From contig LUCM01003878.1 of the NCBI GenBank assembly GCA_008360955.1, positions 62,001 through 126,000 on the forward strand: 64,000 nt of DNA, given 5' to 3'. The translations under genes and the position numbers were made by a program. Each line of letters opens with the position of its first letter. The first letter of the stretch is position 1. Positions 26,801 to 39,999 of the stretch are shown piece by piece. Source of the DNA: Fasciolopsis buskii. Its lineage: Eukaryota > Platyhelminthes > Trematoda > Plagiorchiida > Fasciolidae. The notes below the pieces were generated by a model. The model did not search any database and had not been told where the DNA came from. It worked only from the letters and a program-made list of their open reading frames with translations.

Positions 26801-29260
26801 AGTAAATTTACCAAAACCACGTATTCTTTCGCAACTTGTGTTCATACACCTAAAATGGGTGGGAAAAACTTCTCGGTTTTTTCATCTAGTCACCAATTAC
26901 AGCAGTGCGGTCCACGACCCGATTGTTCCAGATAGCTTACGCTGAAGAAGGCTGTAAAAATTTTGATAGTTCGAATTTTGCGCAGGGATGAATTTTCAAC
27001 TTTAAAGCTTTAAGATCGATTATAAATGCAATAATCCTGAGAGGAATAACGAAAATCGAATATGGAAATCCGTCTGTGAGAGCCAGAAAATGTAGGAGTG
27101 TTATGTGTGCTGATTTTTCACGTAAGTGCAATGAGCATAAGGACTGGCCAAAAATCCGCCAGGTTGGCTGTACAATTAAGTGCGTCGAGAGCAAAGCAAA
27201 CCAGCAATCTCGAACTAGACTGATGGATTTTCGTAGCCGCTTGATAAAAATGGCAATCAGCGGAGTAAAGTTTCAAACAAGTTTTAAGACTAATTCCGGC
27301 ACTGCTACTGCTACTACTACTACTACACCCATTAGCTGGCTCATTTTGTCCGCGAAAACTCCTGGTCGGTATCACGTTCCTGAATGGGACATTTAAGAAC
27401 GACAACTTGTCACAGCCTTATTGCTCACTGCAAACCCGAAGTCAACTACAAGAATATCTACAAAAGATTTCCGATTACGCCCCGGCGACCAAATAAATTT
27501 TTGCACAAATCTGTCTCCTGAGGCGACTGTCATGCTTCCGTTTTCCTTGGTAAATTTGATACTAAGGGGATATAATGGGAACAAATTGTGTCTAGTCCAT
27601 AGATTCATTTTCCCCACTAATCTTGTCTAACGGATGCCAAGGTTTCATGTTTAATAGACCGTCGGTGAATGATAAAATAGACTTTTGGTGTGAAAATGAG
27701 AGCTGTCACTTCTTTCGCAAAGTAGAACGGGCGTGAGCAATTTGCATTTCTACTGAGATATTCAACCTTCTGAGAAATGTTAACAGTCTACATCAGACAA
27801 GCAATTTCTGGTCTGTAAATTTAGCCGCCTTTAGCGAAAAACATTAAAGTACATTGTGGGAAAATTGAGAGCTTTCACTTACAGGTTGATCACTATTTGT
27901 CTGATTTATAGAGGTATGGTTTCATCAAGTGGCGAGGGACGTTTAGTCAAAGGAATCTTTTTTTCTGTTTATTCTTATGAGCTGAAGGTAAGCCGATCAG
28001 TCGGGCCTATTTAAGTACTGTACCTATGCAAAAAATGTCCAAATATAGGCCATTTATGCTGTCAAAAAACACGTGGAAAAGTATTGTTCTTTGAACTTTA
28101 AGCTGTCCGGTCCCGTCACATACGCAATCATCAGTACTGCTGACCTAATGTTCCGGACACCGATGCACAAAAATCGATGAAAGCACAGATGATCTTTTAC
28201 AATTTTTGTTTTTTGGTTCTATTTTCTTAAATGTTTGACAGAATTCATCATCCAGATGATCGCCCAATGCACACAAGTCTATTGTTCAAGCTCAAGAATT
28301 TTCTTACAACCACAAACATACAATTCTCCCAACGACTTTAAATCACCGTCATGATGCTCTCAACGAACATTTAAAGCCGTTAATTAGTCTCGTTCTACAT
28401 TTTTTCCTTAGCACGACAGACCTGTGTCCGAAGCAAATGAATAACCCCAAAGAATGATCATGCTTATCGGAACCATTTTACGTCTCGAGGTATTTTCTTA
28501 ATATCCAAAATGTGACTTCACTTTTGACTCATTCTATCACTCACCAGTTACAGATGAACAAGAGGTGTCGAAAAAGTAACACTCCGGAGGGTAGGCAGAT
28601 TCAAAGATATCTTAATGATGACTGATTGTTGGGACAAAGCAACTCTTCTCGTCCGCCCCACGTGATTAGTAATTAAAAAATAAATTTGGCAAAGGTCTTT
28701 CGAACAGCCTGGCGTGGGATCAGAGAGATGCAGGAATATAATTCACGCAATAGCTTCTGAGTTCTAATCGTCGAATACAAGTATTAGCATCCCATTTTCA
28801 AATCCAAGAGAACTAAAGAACAGGTTTAGATGCCTTAACATTACTTGTAAGATTAGAAAAATTATTGTATAATGCAATTTAAAATCGTATAATAATCTGT
28901 TCGTATGTCAAATCTGACGTGCCTTCCGTCGGTTTGGTGAAAAAATGGTTCCAAAAACTTCAGCGTTTTTAGAGAAAATCAAGTGAATGTGCCTCTGTCT
29001 CGAGTAGTTTCTAATTGCTTGGTGAGCGAATAAATACTAAATCTCGTTCGGTTTACGCTCTTTCATGGGATTTGACTGCCTACAGTTTCCATATATTGCT
29101 TGTTCATGTGATGCGGTTTGATAATGAATCGCTGAGACCAATGCACTTAAACACTTCTGGCTATAAACACTGAACAACCTTATAAGGTATCATCATACGT
29201 TGCAACTAACACAAATTTAAAGGCAACGAAAATTCAACTGTTTTCACCGCCAGGTAAATA
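23900..29260. other. Non-coding stretch with one short CTA repeat
   Basis: AT-rich sequence with chance-length open frames only. A short imperfect CTA triplet repeat occurs at 27300-27327. No exon with convincing splice sites was found. Confidence 0.45.
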
Positions 29261-29323
29261 CGACGGTATCCCGTCTGTCGGTCTGATGAGTTCAATGACC
29301 AAACCGTCGCATTACGATAGTCG
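29261..29323 (+). ncRNA. Hammerhead-like motif, probably degenerate
   Basis: CTGATGA (29283-29289) is followed by a possible 3-bp stem II (GTT 29290-29292 with GAC 29297-29299, one G-U pair), then CAAA where GAAA is needed, then CCGTC. Outer pairing of CGAC/GTCG and TATC/GATA (29261-29270 with 29316-29323) could be a distal stem I with a GG bulge. G12 is replaced by C, and stem III lacks one G relative to ACCGGT. Activity is not expected. It may be an old relative of the elements at 4.8, 36.7 and 51.0 kb, or coincidence. Confidence 0.3.
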
Positions 29324-29329
29324 AAGGCG

Positions 29330-32300
29330 ATTTACAAAAATGGACATTAGTAATGATCACGTTGTGTCAACAAACCATCCTCGTCAGTCGCAGTCCGGTC
29401 GAAACACCAACATCGCATAACAATGCCGACACGTGGCTCTCTCTATTCGTTTGATTGTATAATTCTAACACAGATTTTTCACTCCTTGTATTACTTTACT
29501 CCCGGAATTGTTTACAAATGATAATTTTCAACAAACTGCCTTCAAAATGACCGCAGACTACTCAGTCCCTTGTCTAGCAGTTTGCGGTTCTGCCACTCTT
29601 CAAATGGTAAATGTAAAGCTTGTAGTAAAATAATTTATGGTTCAACCTGGTTAGTCAACTTTTTAAAAATATGTCGGCTGTTTTCAATGCATATTTTTAT
29701 GGTTATTAAAAGACATGAAACTGAATGACATCGTGATCGAATTCACCATGTTTGTCGATCTCCGCATTGTCCTAGTTCGTGTAGTTGAGAATTGTTTTGT
29801 TACCGTGCGCCAAAAGTTAAAGTACTGAAATTTTATGAAAGATACAAATATGCTATGCCGTTCCCGAAAATATCCCGGATCCGTAGTAAGGTGGTTATCG
29901 CTGTTTTTTTAAACACGTTCAGGTTAAAGCGACTTACGAATTTCGCGGCATTGCAAAGCATCCAGTACATCCCTCAGTGTTTGCGGGAAAAACTGGTCAT
30001 GTGAGGTAAACCCCGATAACACCTAAATGAATCAATGGAGCGTCCGTTTCAAATACCTTCGGTATGGTTAGCAAGGGTTTTGACGTAGTTTTTTAATAGG
30101 TTGTGTAACTGTGTGGTTGATCTCATTGAAAATTTTGGGTTAATAAGGTTTACGCGTATCACTGGTCATGCAATTTCTAGTACACCATCAAGGTTGCTCT
30201 CAATTAAAAGTACTGATTGTATTTTGACACTAAAGTTTACTAGCATCAGGCATTTATAGCCACACATTTTTTCGGATTAAACAAAACATCCTTCGGCACG
30301 CGGAATCGCAACCCGATTTTAATATATACACTTCGTGAACGCATACCACTCTCCAAGGTGCATAGTAATTTGCTCATTTTCAACTTACCATCTTAATAAT
30401 GACACAGGGTCGTCTGCGTCATTCGTAGTGCGCAATATTTTGTCATTAAAGAATGCGTTTTTATCGTGAGTTCAAATGAACGTTGTTTATTAACTAATGC
30501 ATCAATAATTCAACTGGTTTTTCAAATTCTTTTGGGTACGTTTACCCAGTTTCCCTTGTTTGGCAAGTTGATTCGAAGTACAGTTTTAACTGAACAGCCC
30601 ACGATCCCGATGGAAACCCAAGCTTTAGCAGAAAACTGTAATTGGCTCACACGGACGACCACGTCAAGCTTGTTTGCCAAAAGTAAAAACAAAAATAATT
30701 TCTCTGCGGTCGAGGTCGGCAAACAAAATTCAGCCTCACTTGGCAGCTTGTTTTCGTGCCTATCGAAATATGGCCGCATTATTCACCCACGCATTGAAGC
30801 TAAGTGCTAAAGTGTGACGGGTGTATTGAATATTGTGGATGCTATTTTTAGTGGTTTGACGGTAGTTGGAATTTCCCGGACTGGTTTCTACATTTGTATG
30901 GTTGTTTTCATTTCAGGCTAGCCGGTACCAGGCACTTGAAAGAATCCTAATCAGCTTGCATGATTGTGTGAAGTGACGTGATTGCTAAACCAGTCACATT
31001 TACATCAGAAAGGATTGTCACAAGAGCATATGTGAAACCAGATAAGATCTGATCCGTCCAGTGGAATAGTTTCTTTGAATTCACGATTTGAAAATGGGAA
31101 TAGTTGTGTGTGCTTATCCGGCAAGCAAATATAAGCAGATTTACGTGGAACGCTTTCATCTAAACATGCGTAGTTCTACACGTGCACACACACACACACA
31201 AACACACAAACACACATTTCATATAAAGGATATGTGAAAACACTTACCACTTCGTTTGGAAACAAGATTGTACATCGGCATGGATACAAGACAAAATATC
31301 CAGATGAGTAATAGGGGAAATTGAGCCACCTGTAACCGAAAATAGCCCAATGAAGTTAGCAAGCAGATAAATTTTGCTAGCCGAAGCAGTGATACCGAAT
31401 CTAACAACCACGTCCCTCTTTCGTGAGTGCGGGAAATGGTGAATCCTTTTCCAGGTGTGTACATTATTACCGATTCTTCCATCAATCGTCACAAACAAAA
31501 ATAAGGTCCAAACATCCCCTGCAAAACTTTTTTATGCCCCACATTATTTCGAAACAGAAGCAGACGTATAAAAGTCAGCACAACTCCTCTTTTGTTCAGT
31601 CAACATGGTATTAACATTCTTCATAACTGCCGTATTTCCAAAATGTTGCAGTGCTCGATCTTTCCTGGCAAACTGCGTCAGCACATTTGCACGCCTCCAT
31701 TTTGGGAAATGAGTTAACCAGAAAAAGTGGGCCTTCTGAATATGATACTTTGTGCGATTGGATTAGGAGAACTAATTTTTCGGTTTCACTTCATCCCACA
31801 ATCGATTGCCACCTGGAGGTTAAACAAAGCATTTTCCGAGGACTTCAAGATTGACAATCTAACAATGGTTAACACATGATATCTTTCAGCTACGGATAAT
31901 CTTCTTTCACATTTGGCTATCAAAATTAGGCCTTATTGAGAACAGTGATTTGAAAAACAGTGAAGTGCTGCTTAATATGTACTTGTTTTGTCTATTCAGC
32001 AACACATTCATCATTTAAGTGGTTCTTTAGTGACAACTTTTAACAATAGTTTAAAACTATTCTTTCTGTATCCTTAAGTTGTTCATGAGTCCGAGGGAAA
32101 ATGTCGATAAACGAGAATCTCAAAGGAAACTCCTCGTGTCTGTGTGCAGTTGTGTCATATCCGTCAGGAAAGCTTACCGGGATGCAGATTTCGCAAGTGC
32201 AAAATTAGCTAAATAATCCAAGGAAGACATACGGAACCAGTGTCTCTGAATTGTGGCCCTTCCAAAGAAACGTCATGACGAAGGTTTAGCCAGCAAAGTT

Positions 32301-35300
32301 GGTGACGTCAATATTAAAATCAAGCCATCACCATATAGGTCCACGCAACAGGCTCATGCGCAAGTGAATCACTGAACACATTCAGTTTGACTGTCTTACA
32401 CTGATCTTCGGATTACCGCATTGTGCTTAAGACAGTTATCGGCTATCTACTGCATATTCACTTGCCAAAGATAGCTCAAGGAAGGAAAAAACTAGATACA
32501 GATGTCAAGCATACTTACTAACGGAATGCCTTCGTTCGTTAAGTACGTGGTGGATTATAATTAAAGATTACAGATACAAGGAAGATTCAGTCACCTCTAC
32601 GGGTCTGTTCGTCATCCAGTATTCTCAGGTTGGTGTTGGCAACCGTGACCAGTGTCCGAATAGCCAAGCAATTTTCGCCGTGCACACAGTTTGGACATAA
32701 TTCAAACGAGACTATCATATCACGTGGTTGGTACTGATAATCCAAACTCAATATGACCATCTGTGATGCTTGTCTTCCGAACAGATGTTCTTTGTGCTCT
32801 AAATCAGAGTTGTTGAAAACAGCATGGAGCTATCATCAGTGTCCAGACGGAAATGCTTATAGTGCCGCTTGGCATATGGTAATGGGAAATGGTTTATTGT
32901 TTCCTTCACTGTAAATCCGACTGACCCAGAACTCGGAATAACACAAAGGCTGAGTTTTGCATGCATAAAGACGACTGTCAAGGTTTGCTAACCTATCATT
33001 TTTCTTTAAGTTTCACTCAGACAAATTTGCCTGAACAGATCAAGGAGCACAAAATCTGCAAGGGATGTTGGTGCTGATGAAGTGTAAGAACAGTTGTAAT
33101 GATTGCAAAAGATTACGAGGTATGGCTCATATTTTCTTGGTTGTTGCTTAACCAACGATATACATTTTCAGATTAGTGATTATTTTATTTAAATAGTCCC
33201 CTTAATTTCTTTTGCTACACACAATTCAAACTGGGAATGATGCACTGTTTGTAAATTGCCACAAAAAATCCAATGCATTTTTTTATTTAGTGAAACACTT
33301 TTAGAAAATTCCGAATGGCTGAATCTTCACTTTTGTGATGCGAAGAAAAACAGTGAATTTCAAGTCATTTGAAAATTGTAGTTTTTGGTAACAACTGAAG
33401 CGATTTAGGTACACACAATTAACAGGAAGGGTTTTTCGCTTTTCTTTTCGGAAATGGCCCAAGGAAACGCCCCTAAGCCTTTCCATTTTAGTCTAGCTTG
33501 TGAACTCTTCAAAAATGTTTCACTGGGAATTTTAAATTTATATCTTGTCTGCTTTTGACCCCAAAATCAACTGTTCGTCTTCTTATCTGAAAACGATCTG
33601 AAACAAACAAGGCGGGATGTGCCCGCAACAGAACTGTCCCAGAAGAAGCAATGCAAATTGAAAAAAATGTTATTTTCATCTATTGAGATGTCGAACAGCT
33701 TACAGAAACTCCTTACTTACTGCTCATATTACTAGTATGCTTCAACGTCCCAAAGTTAGACATATTCGAGGCTATTATTGGTCATTTCGCTCAAATGACT
33801 GGCAATCGAATTTGTTAAATCTGATATACAGCGAAGCCATCTCCCTAGTACAGACGTTTATTGTGTTCCATCGACCGTACTGGGTTATAGTAGTTTGGAA
33901 GACGAATACAACCGTGTTTGATTTAGCACTCCGTAATTCACTGAAGTTTGACTTATTTAGAGTCACATTTGATATTTTTATTCAACCTACATGTGACCTC
34001 TAAAAATGGTACTCGATTTGAGAGAAAAATGACCAATGTCGTATTCAGATACTTATTTCCCATCTATTTTAAAGCTAAAAATTTCTAGTCAAACTTGATT
34101 TGAAAACACTTCGGGGAAAAAAATGCTGACGGTAAGCAGACCAAATATACCTCGGGAATACCATGACAAACAGTCAATTCATATTACCTGATTGGCAGTC
34201 TAATGAGGCTTTCATATTCAGTAAACAAAGCTATATCAAATTCTTGCAGATACAAATCTTCGCTGCGTCTTTCTTGCCTGGATGATGATACTTTGACAAC
34301 TCAATAGTGCAGCAATTATTCCCAGTATTCTTGAAGACATTTTTCATCTTGGAAGCAACGAACCACAATTTTATTTTTTTTTAAAGCATTAGCGTTACTA
34401 GTTTGCACAGAATAACTGTCTAGACCGTTCACCGAAAGTAATTTCGGCTGTTGCAGGCATGCAGATTTTTGGTCTTGTTCCAAATGGATTGTTTGTTTAG
34501 AGTTCGCCTCGCTGTCCCTCTGTCCAGTGTATTGTAATTTAATCTCCGCTGTGAATCGAATATGGAAAACAATCGGAATACGTATTATGGAGTTCATAAT
34601 GTAGAGGAATGAAGTTTCGGAATAGCTTTACTACCTTGGTTTCCAAAGGCCCAAATAATTTGACTCGGTTTTTCCTGGCCGCTTCTCTCCTCTCTGTATG
34701 ATACCTATCGTATACAACAAATGGTTTAGCGGCAAAAAAACAACATTAACTCCACAACCCAACCAAATCCTAATTGTTATCCCCTTGTGCTTCTTCTGCA
34801 ATGCAGTGACGTACTTGCACAATAGTAATCTTCTTACACAGTCCCCGGATTCCGAACCAATCCTGTGATTAATTTCATGTCAGGAGCTACGTTCCCCCCA
34901 CTTCGATCATCAGAAACAGATGAACGACATCTTTGTATCGCAATCAATTTTATTTCAGAATTGATTCAGAACTATTTCGAATTGCCGCCTGATTGGTTTA
35001 TTGTGACGTCCACATGGATCTGAAACACGATCAATTTAACATGAGCACGTTTGCCCGCACGTAATATCAGATGCAGTAGCTGATTGCACGTTGCCTTGAA
35101 CTTTACGAGCTGAGATTTGTTTATCGAATTTCGTTTCAGAGAACATTTTTTGACCAAGTCAATAAATTTTTGAGACTTCCGAATAATCTTGCACATGCAA
35201 TATTTAAATATTCATTTACTTAATCCAATAACTTGCTTTCCTTCACAAAAGCGGCAATTACTGGAATCACCTAGATTGAGACCGAAGTCAAAAGACGGTT

Positions 35301-36280
35301 GCAAAGAACTATTGATCTGAAGTTTACAGACTCTAACCCAAACACCAAAAGGTAACCAATACCAAATGCTTTCATGACCATTTTGAAAAGTTCAAAAGCC
35401 CATTATGATGTCCTAAAAAATGACCCGTTCTCTTAAATAAACCGGAGAAAGTCGTTAGTTACATTTGCTCAAATATTTTGAGCATTTTGTACTGGAAAGT
35501 ACGTCTTACGGAAATCATGGTTTTTGTATCCGCGTATTCTCAGTGAGACCTATTTGGAATCTATCAACCTTATAATAAGAGTACTTCCCCGTATTTTGCG
35601 CTCGCAACACCAAGCATTTTAGTGCTTTACACCGAATTTTCGTGAAAGCCAAATGCGTTTCGGACAATCGGGAGACAGTTCTAATCTCTCTAGTTCATTT
35701 TACGCAGAGTATAAAAAATGCATATGACACTGCATCCCTAAGGTTCTTTTGCAGACTGGTGCAACTTCTCTATTCAGATCATACTAGATTGGTTCAGTAT
35801 TGTTCATTTGGGCTCTGAGCAATTACGGGTTGGCCTATACCAGCGCTTCAGTGTTTTCATTATACTGAGACACCCATCCAATGACTATATTTGCTCGGTT
35901 GTGCCGTTCCTTAGGAATGTTTAAATAAAATGAAATAAATTTTGTTCCCTCGATAAGAAGCTCCGTATTCCCGGTTGTAGGCCATTAGTTGCCCGTTTGC
36001 CGGTAGAAACATTGTTCCATCCGCAGTGAATTTTCAAAGGCCTAAACCTTTATTTCTTGCTACGGATTCCTTAACCAGTGAAAAGGTATGCATTGTTTGC
36101 GACTGTAACGCAATGGGTCAAAAAGTAGCTTCATTTGAACACCTAAATGCATAATAAATATGGAACCTAGCCGTGAACCCACAGTTCGTGCTAGAAAGAT
36201 TTCTCACAATATATACACAGATGGACGTGTTAAATAACCGGATGTTTGCCCGGGGAAAAATCAAACAAAGATGCAGACGA
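29330..36280. other. Non-coding stretch with a CA microsatellite
   Basis: About 7 kb of AT-rich DNA. The only clear feature is the CA repeat at 31184-31216. A LINE- or SINE-like 3' end may sit at 35820-35940, finishing AAATAAAATGAAATAAA, but no body is recognisable. The open frame at 30466-30810 (114 codons) is opposed by one of 85 codons on the other strand and has no clear splice context. Confidence 0.4.
31184..31216. repeat. CA dinucleotide microsatellite
   Basis: Uninterrupted CA repeats of about eight units are followed by CACAAA-type variants. A plain microsatellite. Confidence 0.9.
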
Positions 36281-36289
36281 CAAGCATTA

Positions 36290-36985
36290 TGATTGCAAGT
36301 GAAAAAATTAAATCAATTAAAAAGGTTTCAAATTCGGAAGGAAAAAAAGAAACTCAAGAAAGCAAAAGAAACAAGTAAAATATATTAAAGAGTAAAACGA
36401 AAATAAATTAAGAAAAAATTAATCAATACATGAGTACAGCAAGTGAAATAACCACAAGATCAAGCAGGAAATAAAGAAGAGAGAGAATCGGCGAAAAAGC
36501 AGGCACCGCAAAAATGGGGCAGTGGAAACTGATCAAAGTTAGCCTTACCCGACCGACGAAAATCCTCCGATCAATCACCATGCGATTCTTAAATCCACTA
36601 ATCATCCATTCACGCTTCTAACTATTCAACTGAGATTCTAGTGAGAAAGCAAGAAACGAACGCACCGCACCAGTATAGGGATGGTTGGACAAAAGATTAC
36701 CTGGTACGCATACGTGAAGAGCGGCAATAACCGCCACATCGGCCGTGTGCTTCCGGCCAAATTTTCTTCATCTACCCACTTGCGAAAATGCTACTGATAA
36801 CTTGAATCAATGCTATCATTGTTTCCCTGCGTTCTCTTCTCCCTTTTTTGTTGACCTTTGGCTTTGTTTTGTTTTTTCGTTATTTTTGCTTTATACTTTC
36901 TCGATGCCTCAATTTCTTGCATTTATGTTTTTCCCACTTGTTTTTTTCTCATTTCCGGTTTTTTCTTTTGTGTTTCTTTTAGTTC
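36290..36985. repeat. Purine-rich / pyrimidine-rich foldback around hammerhead copy B
   Basis: From about 36290 to 36520 the plus strand is strongly purine-rich (AAAGAAACTCAAGAAAGC and similar). From about 36820 to 36985 it is strongly pyrimidine-rich (TTTTTTGTTGACCTTTGGC and similar). The complement of the right side resembles the left side in composition and in short words, so the two may be arms of a decayed inverted repeat. The hammerhead-like copy B sits between them. I could not confirm base-by-base complementarity. Confidence 0.4.
36678..36778 (+). mobile_element. Decayed hammerhead-ribozyme element, copy B
   Basis: Aligned to copies A and C, the core reads GTGAAGA in place of CTGACGA (36714-36720), keeps stem II (GCGG 36721-36724 with CCGC 36731-36734), and has CACATCGGCC in place of GAAACCGGTC. 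The catalytic core is therefore lost. The left arm (GGTTGGACAAAAG and GGTACGCATAC) matches copy A, and the right arm (GTGTGCTTCCGGCCAAATTT) matches copy C. This supports one dispersed family with independent decay. Confidence 0.6.
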
Positions 36986-36999
36986 CTTAATCATTTACT

Positions 37000-38815
37000 G
37001 GCATTTTTATGCGACTTTTCCTTTGATTTAGGTAATGTTAGAAACAGGAAGTTAGTTGGCTTTCAGCAGAAAACGTTACGCACGCTTTATTTCACCCGGT
37101 TTCTCGAAACATTTATGTGAACAGTGATCATTTCGCTTGATACCTACCCTACAAATAGAAAACTGCGAAGCGCATCTAAAGCACGCTGTGTTAGTTTTCA
37201 TCGCCGACAAACCGCACACGGTCATTCAAGTACTTCGGCTGCCAAGCACCTATGTTTGCGAGTAGTCTGTTTTGCCAATGTTTCTCTAAAGTTAGTCGGA
37301 AATAGCAATGATAAGTAAACGTAATTCTGCCTTATAGAAGTTCATCGTCTTGTACTTGTTAAAGCATCATATGTTTCCATGTTAATGATAGTGATAATAC
37401 TGGCACTAACTTTAGTACCATCTCTGTAGAAACTGCACCATTCTGATCGAAACCTTGATCATTTTGCAAACTTGTTTGATCTCCAGGTTTAGTTCCGACA
37501 GCAAGTCCCAAGTAGGGAGACTGGCGCAGTGCTTTCGTTTCAAGGTGCGAAGGCTTTTTTGAAGTAAAGTTTAGTGAATGGTACTGCGATAAAAACTAAC
37601 AATAATAGCAAACTGTTTATTTCCTACAATTCGTTTGACAATATAGACTGCATCAGAAAGAAGTCATTGTCAACTCTGGACTGTCGGCAGTGAGAGCATC
37701 AGAGCTAATGTCGAACACTGACTGGCACCATTTTCTGCTGTTTGCTTTGTGAATAGAAGAGACATTCATCCAAAGGTTGCACATAACCTGAGATGGCTAC
37801 GGGGAATATGCGACGAAGGGTACACAGCGGCAAAGTCAGTCTTCAAGACAGAGAGGTCATCGTTGAGGTTGAATTCGTCGGACAAACTCAGTGCGATCGG
37901 TTTTGTATGTCGATGCATAACGGATACTGGGAAAGTACCTGAAATAAACAATCTAGGTCTGTTAGACAATCAATTGATTTGACCACTCGTGTTCAGTTAC
38001 ATCCGACTGGTTCAATTGTCTGCTTTAAAACAATCGACAAGTTTATAATTCGATTCATTTTAACGCAACGTCCATTGATCCTGGTAGCCATTTATCCCGT
38101 CCTCATAAATCACTATATTCAATCAGTTGGCATTCGATAAAAATGAACAGTGAGTAATTACCTTGCGATGTATATTCTCTTGCCTGCTAAATGATTTTTT
38201 GACTGTGTGCAATAGTTGGTGCAAAACCGTTTTCATCGACAACACAGCAAGTGTGATTGTAAGTCTGATTGTCGAAATCTTAGCGTTCGGAATTTTCACA
38301 CATGAAGCTGGTGTAACGGAACTACCTGTAGCTGCTCCGAATTGCGACAAGGAATGTCAGCCAATACGGAGGTAGTAATAGACTGGCGAATAATTTATGG
38401 CAATTTCGTTATTAATTGAGAAGTTACAACCCCTAAACCTTCGCGTATTTAGCTGCATTTGGCTTCCGTCTGCCATATGATCAGTGTTTATAAAAAGCAT
38501 ACTTATTGCATGTGTAAGACCCCACCTAATCAGCATAGTTTTAGAAATGTAATCATTTCAAAAGGTCATATCACAACCAAATTTTTGTTCAAAAGCACTA
38601 AACCAATATTGCTGTCTTTAGACAGGAGTTTCTGCTGACAGGCATCCCTTCTGAATTCACCGATTACCCCAGTAGGTTTAGCGGAAAATTGAGGCCTACC
38701 GATTTTCTGACTGAATGTGTGCTGGAGGGTTAGAAATAGCCAGCCCACCAGTACTCGATCCGTCAAAAATGAAAAATCAGAAACATTCTACGCGTTAAGC
38801 AATCAAACGTTGATC
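37000..38815. other. Non-coding, nothing recognised
   Basis: AT-rich, with short opposing open frames at 37749-37982 and 38123-38375 and no supporting splice pattern or motif. Confidence 0.4.
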
Positions 38816-38821
38816 TCATGG

Positions 38822-38886
38822 GCGAGAATCGAACCAGCCCTGGTCCGCGTGCCGGACAAATATCAAATAACCATGACCACCGCAAC
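38822..38886 (-). mobile_element. tRNA-derived SINE fragment
   Basis: On the minus strand GCGGTGGTCATGGTTA (complement of 38868-38883) resembles an A-box region, and GGTTCGATTCTCGCC (around the complement of 38824-38835) is a near-perfect B-box. The spacing is tRNA-like. No closed acceptor stem was found, so a SINE head is preferred to a tRNA gene. Confidence 0.5.
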
Positions 38887-39949
38887 AAGCTGACAGAGCA
38901 GGTTAGATTTTAGTCTACCAACTCGAAAGATTCAAATAAATTTTACATTTTTGGCATATCATCTGGCCAAAGTTGCTTTGTAGAAATACCAGAAATGTGA
39001 GTAATTCAACTGATTTGAACAGGTCAATCGAGGCATCACTGATTTATGCAAAAAGTATCGACCAGTAGTGCATTTTTGTTTCCTTTGATTATTTTGATTT
39101 CGACCAGGTGATTTCCCGGTTGCAGTAAACCCAAATTCTTCGAGGTTCTGTTTCAAGCTACTGAACCAGTATAGGGTTAGAAAGTCACATAATTTTCGCG
39201 GATAATCTCTCGCATGAACATTTCCAATCCGTTTTCAAAACAAGCACGCACAATTGGATGCAAAACCATTCAACAGTTGCCTAAATTAGGAACCTAAATT
39301 GTGCATCCATTTGAAGTGACAGGGCTTGATGTCAGCCTTGACAGTAAAATTTCAAGCTTTTCTCTCCAGGTACTTTATTTTTAAAGTCTACATGGTTGAT
39401 GGAATAAATTATATTTTCTACATAACCCAAGGCATTAAATATTGAAGCTCGCATACGTTATAAAGTTTTATTTCTGAGAAAGCAGTTCCAAAACTGGTAG
39501 AGAGAATTTTAAATGGGCCTACATAGTTTGAGTGACGCTCCTTTTTCTTCACATCTAGTTTTGCATGGACTAACAGATGTTGGTAGCTGTTCAATCAATC
39601 AGTTACCAAAGGATACGAGAAGTGGAATGAATCCAAACAGCTTTGAGCTTTTTACAACCACTTCGAGTGAACAATGAAACGTTACGGTCTCGGGCGGCAA
39701 ACTGCAAACTGTTTAAAAGCCGTCAAACGTAGGCTATTGCCAACAGACCCGAAAATCGCCCATCAATGAATTCAACATTTAATAATGACGAGACTGTCGA
39801 TTGAATATACTAAAACTGTAAATTGGTCATTTTTAGTAGGTTATAGCGGTCCTTCCTAATCACTCTTAACATCGTGCGCAGTCTCCAGGACAGGGACCGG
39901 GACCACATTAAGGAAACGTAGTCCAGACCCGATCTATTGGGATTGCGGG

Positions 39950-39990
39950 TATTCAGATTCAAACGCCAGGATTTTGACCACTTGACTACC
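39950..39990 (-). mobile_element. Possible truncated tRNA-like SINE
   Basis: The complement gives GTAGTCAAGTGGTC (A-box-like) and GCGTTTGAATCTG (B-box-like), but only about 6-13 nt apart. That is too close for an intact tRNA-derived promoter, so an internal deletion or chance is possible. Confidence 0.3.
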
Positions 39991-39999
39991 GTCTACCTT

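Noticed and set aside
30466..30810. 114-codon plus-strand frame with a hydrophilic C-terminal half
   Set aside because: An 85-codon frame lies opposite it and no flanking splice signals decide between them.
38822..38886. Functional tRNA gene
   Set aside because: The promoter boxes are good but no proper acceptor stem or anticodon arm folds; a SINE head explains it better.
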